This document shows positions 26,181 to 35,587 of a stretch of DNA of 64,000 bases, piece after piece. The notes under the pieces are model-generated. The model ran no database searches. It had not been told where the DNA came from and saw only the letters and a program-made list of their open reading frames with translations. Within the stretch, counting starts at the first letter, position 1. The number at the start of each line of letters is the position of its first letter. Made by a program: the position numbers and the translations under genes. The stretch covers positions 30,826 to 94,825 of the forward strand of contig VYDI01000021.1 of assembly GCA_009843505.1 (NCBI GenBank), given 5' to 3'. The DNA comes from Holophagales bacterium (GTDB taxonomy: Bacteria > Acidobacteriota > Thermoanaerobaculia > Multivoradales > Multivoraceae).

Positions 26181-26753
26181 GTCGGCGAAGGCTACAGCGA
26201 GCGCGCCTGCCACTTCATCGACATCGGCCCGTCTACAATGCCGCCCGTACAAAGCCGCCTGCCCGCCGGAGTCGCAAGCCCTGGGCGATGGGATCCAGGG
26301 GCTTGACGCAGGCAGGCGCGCTTCTGCTTCGACCGCGGGACGACTTTCTCTCAACCAACCGGATCGAGTACTTCAACGCGCCCAGCGGGGCAAGCACCGC
26401 GGACGCCCTGAGGTCGGCTTCCGAGGCGAAGGAGTCGGCCTCCGCGCCAACGGCCGGTTCGTCAAGCTCAGCGCAGGAGAGGTGAAGCTGGTGGTTCCGA
26501 TGTCTGGTGGTTTCTAACTTCGAGACGTCGGCCGCTCGCGCGGAAGACGTTCCGGTCCCGGACGACGACTCGCATTGCTGCGGGTTCGGCAACACGCACG
26601 AGGATCTCGCCGTGGTGACCGAACTGACCTTGCTCGTAAGACCCGAGAACATCCCCCCGGTCATCGTCCGCGCTCCCTTAGCGCTGAGGACTTCCCACTG
26701 GTCGTTCGATCCCTCGAGATGCGGAACTCGCGGGAAGGGCTGCAGCTCCAGCC
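26181..26753. other. Gene-poor spacer between the OYE operon and the restriction gene
   Basis: I find no convincing gene in these 573 bp on either strand. Several frames stay open, the longest being 143 codons leftward from 26664. All are Ser/Arg-rich translations without recognisable motifs, which is usual in GC-rich noncoding DNA. The segment contains an imperfect inverted repeat at 26256-26318. It may hold the OYE promoter and the end of the restriction-gene transcript, or debris left at the edge of a transferred block. Confidence 0.5.
26256..26318. repeat. Imperfect inverted repeat upstream of the OYE gene
   Basis: The left arm (26256-26284, beginning CGCCTGCC and ending AAGCCCTGG) is matched by the right arm (26295-26318, CCAGGGGCTTGACG then CAGGCAGGCG). 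The innermost CCCTGG/CCAGGG pairing is perfect and continues as CAAG/CTTG after a one-base bulge. The outermost CGCCTGCC matches GGCAGGCG exactly. It could fold in the 5' leader of the leftward OYE transcript, or be a footprint of a small mobile element. Confidence 0.45.
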
Positions 26754-29700
26754 TCAGTGGGAGATCAAGATCTGCCCCGTCTCCTTGCGTGGCTTCGGCG
26801 CCTTTCGCATCTCGTCCGGGACTTGCGGGAGGTCGTGCGCCTGGATGCAGTCGCCCGCCAGCACTTCGTCCAGCAGTCGGCCTTGCTCCGGGTAGATCTT
26901 AAGCGTTGCCTCCAACACGTGAAGGAGGTCGAGGAGGTCGGTGGTGAACTCGTCCGTCCAACGTTCCGGGCGAATGTAGTCGAGCGGCGACGTCTTCTTG
27001 CCCGCCCCCTTCTTCATGCGATAGCCGAGCCAGGACTGAACCACCTTGAGCCCGGACACCTCGAACTCGTAGACACTCAGCGACACTGGCGCGAATGCGC
27101 CGTCGCCCACTCGAAGAGTTCTCGTCGCCTCGTCGTAGGTGTAGGACTCCGGATAGCCGTCCGGGTCTCCGGGCACGGCTACACAGCACCGGGCTTCGCC
27201 GTTAGGGATTCCAGGATCCTCCCCGTTCGCCGGCGCGAATCGCTCGCCGTAGGTGTGAAGCCGCAGCAACTCGCGGCCGAGGGCGCCTGCCTGCCGAAAC
27301 AGCCGAGCATCCTTTGTCAGCGGGACGCGGACCTCACAGGTTCCGAGTTGGTCGAAGAAGTGCTGAACAAAGGACGGATGCGCCAGAACGCCGTAGAGGT
27401 AAGCGACGAAGTCCTCTGGGGAGACGGACTCCTCAAACAGGCCGCCGAGCCGGTCCAGGAGGCCGGGCAGCAAGTTAGTCTCCGCGCCGTCAGGCGAGCG
27501 GTAGAGCGGAAGAACGTCCTTGCCGCCGTAGGAACCCCTGAAGAAGTGCCGGTCGGGGACCGTAGAGCAGGCCGTGAGCGCTGGGCCGCCGCCCAGCGGG
27601 TTGCCGAGTAGGCTTAGTAGGAAAACCTGCCGGGGGCTGTGGGACCGCCAGAGTTCCGGCCTTAGGTACGAAACCAACCGGCTGTCGGCAATCAAGTACT
27701 GGCGGTCTAGGGACCTATAGGCGTACCGCTCAAGCCGTGGCAACGGCGCGTCATCCTGCACAAGAGCGATAGGTGTGCTGTCTTCATCGCCAGTCAACCA
27801 CTCATTCGAATAGACGCCCGCCACCTTCCTGTCTCGTGCCTCCCGATATGCCTTGGCCCGATCCGGCGCCGCCAGGAGACCGTGCCATCTCCGGTGCAAC
27901 GTGTCGGAATCAGGAGCGACTGGCCACGTCCGCTGTACCTCAATACCCGAGTGCTGCCACGGCATCAGGTCCGTCAACAGAGGCCACTCGAAGTAGCGCC
28001 CCTTGCCTGCCGGGAAGAACCGGGCCTGCCAATGGTCGGGACAGTCCTGCCAAGAAACTGACGAGAGACGCTTCAAGCCGTCCAGGGTCTTCAACTTCTC
28101 CGCGCGAGAGCCGCCGATTCGTGCGTAACGGACGGGAGCAGGCTCCCCGGTTCGCGTGCCGGAGCGAAAGAGCACGGCGATCGCCACCGGCGTCTGAATG
28201 GCGAAGACGCTCGGCTCTCTCCGCGGACCCCGACCGTCGCCGCCCAAATCCAGTATCCAGATCTCGTCGCACAGGCGCCGCATGTGTTCGCGGATGCCCA
28301 CGAAGGCATTCCCGAGTAGGTAGCTCGAGGCGGTGATGAAGCTCACGATCCCCGGGCCCGGTGCCGCCTCCTGCTCGAACACCTTCCAAAGAGCCCAGCG
28401 CCAGAAGTACACGTAGGAGTTGTACAGGTTCTTGAGGTCGACGCCGTGGCCCGCGGCCTTCGCGGGTTCGATGAAGGCCGCCATCAACGAATCGTCCTGT
28501 CGATGCTCCAGTCTCTTCTTAGAGGACATCTTCCTGAACTGCTCGGTCTCAGGCAGAGGATCTCCGAAGCGCACCCATCCGCCCGCTGCGGCAAGTCCTT
28601 CCTGTAGGGTTGCGTCAACCGCCCCGTGGCGGTGGTATGGCGGATTGCCAACGCAGACGAGCACCGGCACGTTCTTCTTTACCTCAAGTGCCCGGCTTCG
28701 TTGATCCGCGATCGGCTGAAGCAGGAGGCCCAACTGCGCCGGCTCGGCATCCGGGCTGTCGAGAGTGTCCGCCAGGTAGATGCCGGTTCCTTCTTCCGGC
28801 AGATCGCCTCCACGCTCCCTAAGAGCGCGGCTGGTTCGCAGCTCGGCCACGGCGTACGGGCCGACCATGATCTCGAAGCCATGGATCCTCCGGGCCAGCG
28901 ACGACGCTTGTCCCGCCACGGCCCCAGGGCCCTGCTCTGCCCCCACGCGATCCAGCGTGTGCTTGATCACGCCCAACAAGTAGGTGCCGGTTCCAACGGC
29001 CGGATCGAGAGCCACCACATCGGAGCTTGCGAAACCGAGCCGCCGACCGAGCCGGCTAGTCAGTAGCTCGTCCACCAGCCGAACCTGCGCCTGGACGACC
29101 TCGACCGGCGTGTAGTACACCCCCGCCTTCTTGCGCAGCTTCGCGTCGTACGCGGCCAGGAAGTCCTCGTAGAAGTGGAGCCAGGGGTCGTCCGCCCCAC
29201 CAAGCGTTCCCGGAGGCACGACGCCAACGACCCTGGTCAGCAGATCGAGCGCGGCCCCGATCTCACGCCGGACCTGAGAGTCCGTGAGGAAGCGCAGTGC
29301 TCGGGCCAACAGGTTGTGCCGAGCATCAAGCGCTTCCTCGGCCGCAGAAAGGCTCAGAGGCTCTGCTCCCAAACTGCGTCCGAGCAGTAAGGCGAAGGTC
29401 ACCGTCTGGGCGTAGGCATCAGCAAACCGCTCGTCTGACGCCTCAGGGAACAGAAGATAGCGCCAGTCCTGAGCGGCGGCGTGAATCGGAGACTCCGGGC
29501 GGCTCAGGGCCGCCTCCACATCACCCCGTAGCAGCCGGCACAAGGGAGCGAGCATCTCAGCAAAGGCCCTGAGGTCGACGGCACCCGACCCGGCCAGGGG
29601 CAGGATCGGCCGCCACTCTAGGAAGTCGCGGAGAACCGGCTCAAGCCGTTTGCCATCGCGCGGGCCAACCGCCGCCAGACCGTCCGCGTCCACTGCGCCC

Positions 29701-30104
29701 GCAAGGCGCACCACGCCCCGCACCCGCCTGCCGTCCCGATAGAGCGCCCACTCGTTGCCGTCGGTGTAAAGGATGTTCGGCAGGTTCTTGAAGCGTTTGA
29801 ACTGCTCCTTGTCGTGCCCCGTGAAGCGTGCGGCGACCGCGCCCGTGCCAGGCTTCTTCAACTCGACATGGCCTGTCAGGAGCCCATTCCTCGACACGGC
29901 GTAGTCGGGACGACCCAAACGCCCTTCCCACACCTCACCAGTGCATGCGACTGCCCAACCCCAAGCTGCGCCAAGGTGCCTGAAGAGCTCTTCAAGCGGC
30001 GCGCGAAGCTGATCCTCCGGTGCCCCTTGCACAGTTGCCGTGCTCTTCGACGTGACCGTCTCAGAGAAGCGTACGAGGCCCTCTCGGACCGGGTCGTTCT
30101 TCAT
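26754..30104 (-). CDS. Single-chain restriction-modification enzyme (type IIG/ISP-like)
   Basis: This 1116-residue protein joins an N-terminal nuclease to a gamma-class N6-adenine methyltransferase. The nuclease has a PD-(D/E)xK pattern: Pro66-Asp67 (GRPDYAV), then Glu81-Leu-Lys83 (GHVELKKPG). The methyltransferase has KKAGVYYTPVEVV (from 326), SAM motif I DPAVGTGT (367-374) and catalytic NPPY (487-490). The last 500 residues resemble the specificity domain of such enzymes. There is no helicase domain, so it is not a full type ISP or type I enzyme. Its start overlaps the stop of the KAP NTPase gene by four bases (ATGA), making an obligate pair. Base composition in lines counted by hand (about 63-64% G+C) is lower than in the flanks, consistent with a transferred defence block. 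Confidence 0.85.
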   Translation of the reverse strand: MKNDPVREGLVRFSETVTSKSTATVQGAPEDQLRAPLEELFRHLGAAWGWAVACTGEVWEGRLGRPDYAVSRNGLLTGHVELKKPGTGAVAARFTGHDKEQFKRFKNLPNILYTDGNEWALYRDGRRVRGVVRLAGAVDADGLAAVGPRDGKRLEPVLRDFLEWRPILPLAGSGAVDLRAFAEMLAPLCRLLRGDVEAALSRPESPIHAAAQDWRYLLFPEASDERFADAYAQTVTFALLLGRSLGAEPLSLSAAEEALDARHNLLARALRFLTDSQVRREIGAALDLLTRVVGVVPPGTLGGADDPWLHFYEDFLAAYDAKLRKKAGVYYTPVEVVQAQVRLVDELLTSRLGRRLGFASSDVVALDPAVGTGTYLLGVIKHTLDRVGAEQGPGAVAGQASSLARRIHGFEIMVGPYAVAELRTSRALRERGGDLPEEGTGIYLADTLDSPDAEPAQLGLLLQPIADQRSRALEVKKNVPVLVCVGNPPYHRHGAVDATLQEGLAAAGGWVRFGDPLPETEQFRKMSSKKRLEHRQDDSLMAAFIEPAKAAGHGVDLKNLYNSYVYFWRWALWKVFEQEAAPGPGIVSFITASSYLLGNAFVGIREHMRRLCDEIWILDLGGDGRGPRREPSVFAIQTPVAIAVLFRSGTRTGEPAPVRYARIGGSRAEKLKTLDGLKRLSSVSWQDCPDHWQARFFPAGKGRYFEWPLLTDLMPWQHSGIEVQRTWPVAPDSDTLHRRWHGLLAAPDRAKAYREARDRKVAGVYSNEWLTGDEDSTPIALVQDDAPLPRLERYAYRSLDRQYLIADSRLVSYLRPELWRSHSPRQVFLLSLLGNPLGGGPALTACSTVPDRHFFRGSYGGKDVLPLYRSPDGAETNLLPGLLDRLGGLFEESVSPEDFVAYLYGVLAHPSFVQHFFDQLGTCEVRVPLTKDARLFRQAGALGRELLRLHTYGERFAPANGEDPGIPNGEARCCVAVPGDPDGYPESYTYDEATRTLRVGDGAFAPVSLSVYEFEVSGLKVVQSWLGYRMKKGAGKKTSPLDYIRPERWTDEFTTDLLDLLHVLEATLKIYPEQGRLLDEVLAGDCIQAHDLPQVPDEMRKAPKPRKETGQILISH

Positions 30105-32368
30105 TGCCCTGGAGTCCGGGGTGCTCTACACCCTTCCGGGTTTGCCTCGCTCACCGGAGCCTCCACGCCGTCCCCGGAATCGGACACCGCCCGGCCCTTC
30201 GCCCGCTTCTTGACCAGGAACATGAACTGCTCGAGCAGTCTCTCTTCAGGCGGCCGGCCGTGCTCCAAGTCTGAATGCCATTCTGGGTCGTCGAAGTTAC
30301 CCGCACAATGCCGGCGCACCAAGTCGGCCAGCACGTCGACATCCATCAGCAAATCGATGTGCCCGATCTGCTCCGCCCTCAAGTCGCTCACCTCGGGCGT
30401 GGAGCTATCGGCGCTCCATGCCCTCGGCGCCTGCGACACGAGGAACCCCTTGATCTGCTCTGGATCAACCGTAAACACACGAACCAGGTGTGCCTGTACC
30501 GCGTCACGGCCCTCCGCCTTCGACCATTCGTAGAGAAGGCGACCTTCCTGCTGCACGTCCGGGGAGAACAGCGGCCGGCCCTCCGCCGCACCGGACTTGA
30601 TGCGGTGCACGAGATGCGAGCGCAGCTCTGCGACCTCTTCGCGGCTGAACGCATTGCTGTCCTGCTCCTCCGGCTTGTTGGTCCCGCACATCCAACGCAG
30701 ACACTCCGCACCGAACCACAACGGTTCCGCAGCTTCAAGCACACGCTTCCCGGCCGCGACTCGAGCGGCGCCGCGAGGTATCCGCTGCAGCAGGTGGGAG
30801 ACGAGAATAGCCGCCTGCGTCGGTGGATCGGCCGCCCCGTAGAAGCTCTGGGGATTTGGAATCGCCTCGGCCGATCTCGACAGCACGATGGCCAGCGGTT
30901 CCGCCGCGGTCCCCTCGACGGCCTCTTCGAGTGTCCGCAGTTTCTCAATCAAACGACCAGCCCTGGACCGTTGCAGGTGGGGCGCCAGACGGCTCTTCAG
31001 CGACGCCAAGTCGCCACCACGCGCTATCTCCAGGATTGCCCCCACCTCCGAGTCGGGAACATCGTTCAAGGGGATCGAGTGCGCGAAGTACCGCGGGCAA
31101 TACTCAGGCGCAGCGATCCGCCTTTCCTCGTACCAGCGGGCAAGGCAATCTCGGCCATAGCCGGAGCCACCGTACGCACCACTAAGTCGAGGGAAGAGAG
31201 TTGTGATGAGCGCCTTCGCCGCGTCCGCGAGGTCTTTCGACATCCTGTTCAGTGCGGCCTCCAGTAGGCGCGCCCCAGGAACTTCCTGGGTCTCAGCGCC
31301 GGGGAGGGACTCGTCGACGCCGGAGAAGGCGGCCTGGTTCTCCCGCACGACTTCGTACACCTCCGGATAGAAGGTCCGAAGGGCCTCGACCAGCAGATGA
31401 TCCACAGGGTTGGTCTCGCCGACGAGCGGCGGAAGGGCGAACATGAGCCCATTGCCGAATCGATGCGCCGCACGAGGCGTGGTCAGCCGGATCGAGACGC
31501 CGCGGTCGAAGGCGGAGACGAATTCGCCGACCTGCTTCTGCGTTAGTTCGATTCCGGCAGCAGCGAGCGCTCGTTCGACGCGGCCGAAACACAGTGAGCG
31601 GAGGTCGTCCGGGGCCGCAACGGGGAGCTGAAGAGGTACTTGAACGACTTTCTCAAGGAAGGACCGGCCGGCGGGCTCGTCGCCCCCACCGTAGCGCTCG
31701 CCGATGGCCTTGGAGGCTACGGTGTCGTCGAAGGCGAGCACGTAGGAGACGTTCGGGAAGTCAGTGCATGCCTTGATAAGGCGAAACAGAGCATGAGTTT
31801 CGTTCTTGTCCAGACGATCGATATCGTCTATGAGAATGATGACGCGCTTTCGGGACCGGCCGAGAAGATGGACGACCCGGTCGCGCAGTTGTTCGAGTTG
31901 GACAGCGTCTCCCTTCTGCGCGACCTTGCCAAACCGAGCGAGCAGGGTGTCGGCCGTCTCAGCAGGCTTGAACACCAAGCCGACAGGCCATGTGATCCAT
32001 CGAAGAAACCCAGCCCATCGCCCTGCTTTGGCTCTCGCTCGTTCAAGCCGTGTAGGAAGAGAGGCTCCGATCGCCTCCCCGAGCGCCGAGAAGAACGCTC
32101 GAAACAGCGAGTCGGCGTCTGCGACCCTCCACGGATTGAAGTCCTGGGCCACGACCGCATCGTCGGTGGCGAGGTTGGCACGAAGCAGGTTCAGCACTGT
32201 TGTCTTCCCAGATCCCCAGGGACCGTACACGCCGACGACTACTCCCCTTCCCTCGGGTTGGGCGGCGAGGATGGTGGCAATGCGATCAGCGAAGGCAACG
32301 CGGTTGAGGCGGTCCTCCTCCCGCCTGGTGAGGGGGCGATCGCTGGAGAGACTGGGTGCCGGAGTCAC
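30101..32368 (-). CDS. KAP-family P-loop NTPase
   Basis: This 755-residue protein starts at GTG 32368 (VTPAPSLSSDRPLTRREED). Longer frames upstream would run into the sulfatase gene. The Walker A motif is GPWGSGKTT (49-57), and Walker B with the KAP signature is RVIILIDDIDRLDKNE (about 175-190), followed by VSYVLAFDD. A hydrophobic insert at about 118-134 (WAGFLRWITWPVGLVF) fits the membrane insertion typical of KAP NTPases. The C-terminal 450 residues have no motif I recognise. KAP proteins are STAND-related ATPases found in eukaryotic signalling and in bacterial mobile or defence loci. The four-base overlap with the restriction-modification gene suggests the two act together. Confidence 0.82.
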   Translation of the reverse strand: MTPAPSLSSDRPLTRREEDRLNRVAFADRIATILAAQPEGRGVVVGVYGPWGSGKTTVLNLLRANLATDDAVVAQDFNPWRVADADSLFRAFFSALGEAIGASLPTRLERARAKAGRWAGFLRWITWPVGLVFKPAETADTLLARFGKVAQKGDAVQLEQLRDRVVHLLGRSRKRVIILIDDIDRLDKNETHALFRLIKACTDFPNVSYVLAFDDTVASKAIGERYGGGDEPAGRSFLEKVVQVPLQLPVAAPDDLRSLCFGRVERALAAAGIELTQKQVGEFVSAFDRGVSIRLTTPRAAHRFGNGLMFALPPLVGETNPVDHLLVEALRTFYPEVYEVVRENQAAFSGVDESLPGAETQEVPGARLLEAALNRMSKDLADAAKALITTLFPRLSGAYGGSGYGRDCLARWYEERRIAAPEYCPRYFAHSIPLNDVPDSEVGAILEIARGGDLASLKSRLAPHLQRSRAGRLIEKLRTLEEAVEGTAAEPLAIVLSRSAEAIPNPQSFYGAADPPTQAAILVSHLLQRIPRGAARVAAGKRVLEAAEPLWFGAECLRWMCGTNKPEEQDSNAFSREEVAELRSHLVHRIKSGAAEGRPLFSPDVQQEGRLLYEWSKAEGRDAVQAHLVRVFTVDPEQIKGFLVSQAPRAWSADSSTPEVSDLRAEQIGHIDLLMDVDVLADLVRRHCAGNFDDPEWHSDLEHGRPPEERLLEQFMFLVKKRAKGRAVSDSGDGVEAPVSEANPEGCRAPRTPGQ

Positions 32369-32498
32369 GTTGATTCCAGGTGCCGTTGACCGCCGGACGG
32401 CAGGATCTGGCCCTAGCCAAGCAGCTTGAATGCCAAGATACCCCAATGAGGCCGACGCGATGGAGGCCAGTCTGACCGATAGCGGCGTCCAGCCGGCC

Positions 32499-34037
32499 CT
32501 ACTGGGCTGCCGAAGCCCCGGGCGGGCGCCAGGGTTCCGGACCGTCCGGCAGGGCACTCAGGAACTCCGCGCCGACCTCGCCGTACCACGCGTGGAGCCG
32601 CGCCCGCATCTCGACGACCCGCTCCGGTTCCTCGGCAACCAGGTCGTTCCGTTCGCCGATGTCGGAGTCCAGGTCATAGAGGTGGACCTGGCCGTCCTCG
32701 TAACGCTCGATCAGCTTGTACCTGCCGCGTGCGATCGCACCGCCCGGGAAGCCGCCCTGGTTCGCGTAGTGCGGGTAGTGCCAGAACAGATCCCGCTGCA
32801 CGGCCTCCGCGACGCGGGCTTCGCCCACTTCTCCACCACGCAACACGTCGAGGAAGCTCCTGCCGTCGATTTCGATCCCGGGCCGAAGGTCGACACCCGC
32901 CGCCTCCAGCAGGGTCGGGTAGAAGTCCGTACTGATGACCGGCGCCGCGGTCACACGGCCAGCGGACGCGATGGCCGGCCAGCGGACGATCATCGGCTCC
33001 CGGACGCCGCCCTCGTACAGCCAGCCCTTGCCGCCCCTAAGCGGCAGGTTCGAGGTCGGCGATCCCTCCGCCGTCGACAGGCCGCCGTTGTCGGAGAAGA
33101 AGACGACGATCGTGTTTCCGGCCAGGTTCAGGGCATCGAGGCGGTCGAGGATGCGGCCGACGCTGGTGTCGAGCGTCTCGACCATCGCCGCGTAGACGGC
33201 ATGGTTCTGGACTTCGCGCACCCGGCGCGGTTCGTCCCGCGGCCAGACCTGCTCCTCTTCGCCGAAGTCGGCCGGATCGGCTGGCGCGCCCACCTCGACG
33301 CCAGCCTTGGCCGCGTACTTCGCGATCAGGTCCGCCGGCGCGCGCAGCGGCGTATGCACCGTGTAGTACGAGAGGTAGATCAGGAAGGGCTTGCCCTCCT
33401 CGTCCGCCGCGTAGCCATCGATCAGTTTGAGCGCCTCGTCGGTCAACCGCGCGGTGAGGTGCTCGTCCTCGGGACCGTCCTCGAGCGTCGGGTTCGAGTA
33501 GGGCGAGAAGTAGCTGCGGGGCATGCCGCCGCGGTGGCCGCCGACATTCACGTCGAAGCCCTGGGCAAGCGGCCAGAACTCTTCCGTCGGCCCCAGGTGC
33601 CACTTGCCAAGAAAGGCGGTCCGGTAGCCGTCGTCCCGGAGCGCCTCGGCGAGCGTGTACTCCTCGAGCGGCATGCGGTCGTTGAGCGGCGCCGGCGCGA
33701 ACCTCTCCTCGCGGCGGCCCGCGAAGTAGTTCGTCGCGCCAACGCGCGTCGGATAGCGGCCGGTCATGAGGCTGAACCGTGTCGGACTGCACACCGGGTT
33801 CGCGGCATAGCCGCGAGTGAAGCGCATCCCGCCCGCCGCCAGGCGGTCTATGTTCGGCGTCTCGTAGAAGGTGTCCGGATTGAAGGCGCCGATGTCCATC
33901 GCGCCGAGATCGTCAACCAGCAGGAAGACGATGTTCGGAGGCTCGGTAGGCGTTTCGGCCGCACAGGCACCGAGGCAGGCGACGCAGGCCGTCGCTGCAA
34001 GGATCGCGAGTGGTGTCGGGTAACGGACCGACCGCAT
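32499..34037 (-). CDS. Cysteine-type sulfatase, exported
   Basis: This 512-residue type I sulfatase has a probable lipoprotein signal ending ACLGAC (Cys25). The metal-binding start is NIVFLLVDDLGAMDIG, and the formylglycine site is PVCSPTRFSLMTGRYP with Cys83. Further conserved parts are TAFLGKWHLG, VVFFSDNGG and GKGWLYEGGVREPMIVRWP. Cys83 must be oxidised by a formylglycine-generating enzyme; the FGE-like protein at 14118-15209 lacks the catalytic cysteines, so another must exist. It probably removes sulfate esters from a polysaccharide. It is divergent from the Gfo/Idh gene across 80 bp, together suggesting breakdown of sulfated sugars. Confidence 0.88.
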   Translation of the reverse strand: MRSVRYPTPLAILAATACVACLGACAAETPTEPPNIVFLLVDDLGAMDIGAFNPDTFYETPNIDRLAAGGMRFTRGYAANPVCSPTRFSLMTGRYPTRVGATNYFAGRREERFAPAPLNDRMPLEEYTLAEALRDDGYRTAFLGKWHLGPTEEFWPLAQGFDVNVGGHRGGMPRSYFSPYSNPTLEDGPEDEHLTARLTDEALKLIDGYAADEEGKPFLIYLSYYTVHTPLRAPADLIAKYAAKAGVEVGAPADPADFGEEEQVWPRDEPRRVREVQNHAVYAAMVETLDTSVGRILDRLDALNLAGNTIVVFFSDNGGLSTAEGSPTSNLPLRGGKGWLYEGGVREPMIVRWPAIASAGRVTAAPVISTDFYPTLLEAAGVDLRPGIEIDGRSFLDVLRGGEVGEARVAEAVQRDLFWHYPHYANQGGFPGGAIARGRYKLIERYEDGQVHLYDLDSDIGERNDLVAEEPERVVEMRARLHAWYGEVGAEFLSALPDGPEPWRPPGASAAQ

Positions 34038-34117
34038 CGGCCGACCACGCTAGCAGCCCGCGGCGGCTACAATCAGTGACCGCCTCCGGGCGCTCTTCCG
34101 ACTCTGGGAGGAACACC

Positions 34118-35587
34118 ATGTCCGCGATCACCCGCCGCGTATTCCTCGGCTCGGCCGCCGCTGCCGCCGCCACCACAACTTTGGGCTGCCGTGCCTCGGC
34201 CGGCACGGCCGCCGCGAGCCCGAACGAGGCGCTCCGCGTCGCCGTCGTCGGCCTGCGCGGACGCGGCCGAGACCACATCAATCAGTTCATCGATCTGCCC
34301 GGCGTCGAAGTCGCCGCCCTCTGCGACGTCGACAGCAACGTGCTGGAAGCGGCGAAAGCCAAGGCGATCGAGGCCGGCGCCGCCGATCCGCTGGCGATCG
34401 TCGACTACCGGGAACTCCTGGAACGCGACGACATCGACGCGGTGTCCATCGCGACCCCGAACCACTGGCACGCGCTGCAGGCCGTGTGGGCGTGTCAGGC
34501 GGGCAAGGACGTGTACCTCGAGAAGCCGGTTTCCCACAACGTCTGGGAGGGCCGCCAGATCGTTCACGCGGCGGCGAAGTACGACCGCATCGTCCAGACC
34601 GGCACCCAGATCCGCTCGTCTCCCTCGATCCAGGAGGCGCTGGCCTGGGTCAATGAAGGCCACATCGGCGAGGTCCAGCTCGCCCGCGGCCTCTGCTACA
34701 AGCCGCGCGAGAGCATCGGCCGCGTGGAGGGCGCGCAGAAGATCGACCCGGCGGTCGACTACGACCTCTGGTGCGGCCCGGCACCGAAGAAGGCGCTGAT
34801 GCGCGAACGCCTGCACTACGACTGGCACTGGGTCTTCGACACCGGCAACGGCGACCTGGGCAACCAGGGCATCCACCAGATGGACATCGCGCGCTGGGCG
34901 CTCGGCGAGTCCGCGCTGCCGCCGCGGACGATCAGCGTCGGCGGCCGCTTCGGCTACGTCGACGACGGCAACACCCCGAACACCCAGTTCGTGTACCACG
35001 ACTACGAGCGGGCGCCGCTGCTGTTCGAGGTCCGCGGCCTGCCGCACGACGCCAAGGCCCAGGGCGGCAAGTGGCGCGACGGCATGGACGACTATCTGGG
35101 CGCCAGCATCGGCGTCATCGTCCACTGCGAGGGCGGCTACGTGCAGATTCCGAGCTACACGCAGGCCACCGCCTACGACAAGAAGGGCAAGAAGCTCGAG
35201 AGCTGGAAGGGCGGCGCCAACCACTACGCGAACTTCGTCGACGCCGTGCGCAGCCGCCGTAGCGAGGACCTGACCGCCTCGATCGAGGACGGCCACCTCT
35301 CGAGCGCGCTCTGCCACCTCGGCAACATCTCCTACCTGCGCGGCGAAGCCGGGGGGCCGGCCAAGGTGTCGAAGATCGCCTCGAAGCTCCGCCACGCCGG
35401 CGACACCGCCGACCGGTTCCTCGATCACCTGTCGAAGAACGGCGTCGACCCGGAAGTCGAGCAACCGATCGTCGGCCCGTGGCTTGAGATCGACCCGGAC
35501 ACGGAGACGATCGAAGGCGACGTGGAGGCGAGCCGCCTGTTGACCCGCGAGTACCGGGAGCCGTTCGTCGTCCCACGGACCGTCTGA
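34118..35587 (+). CDS. Tat-exported Gfo/Idh/MocA oxidoreductase
   Basis: This 489-residue enzyme starts at ATG 34118, with GGGAGG six bases upstream. It begins with a twin-arginine signal (ITRRVFLGSAAAAAATTTLGC), then a Rossmann domain (RVAVVGLRGRGRDH), ATPNHWHALQAVWACQAGKD and the family signature YLEKPVSHN. The C-terminal domain has the WVFDTGNGDLGNQGIHQMD segment. It is of the same broad type as the protein at 11871-13202 but clearly a different subfamily. It likely oxidises a sugar or sugar derivative in the periplasm. Its TGA stop overlaps the ATG of the next gene by one base, so they are co-translated. Confidence 0.88.
   Translation: MSAITRRVFLGSAAAAAATTTLGCRASAGTAAASPNEALRVAVVGLRGRGRDHINQFIDLPGVEVAALCDVDSNVLEAAKAKAIEAGAADPLAIVDYRELLERDDIDAVSIATPNHWHALQAVWACQAGKDVYLEKPVSHNVWEGRQIVHAAAKYDRIVQTGTQIRSSPSIQEALAWVNEGHIGEVQLARGLCYKPRESIGRVEGAQKIDPAVDYDLWCGPAPKKALMRERLHYDWHWVFDTGNGDLGNQGIHQMDIARWALGESALPPRTISVGGRFGYVDDGNTPNTQFVYHDYERAPLLFEVRGLPHDAKAQGGKWRDGMDDYLGASIGVIVHCEGGYVQIPSYTQATAYDKKGKKLESWKGGANHYANFVDAVRSRRSEDLTASIEDGHLSSALCHLGNISYLRGEAGGPAKVSKIASKLRHAGDTADRFLDHLSKNGVDPEVEQPIVGPWLEIDPDTETIEGDVEASRLLTREYREPFVVPRTV

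Noticed and set aside
26233..26664. 143-codon frame in the spacer before the OYE gene
   Set aside because: Ser/Arg-rich translation with no domain, no ribosome site, and it overlaps an inverted repeat.
26754..30104. Type I or full type ISP restriction enzyme
   Set aside because: No helicase domain and no separate HsdR/HsdS genes; the single nuclease-methylase chain fits type IIG better.
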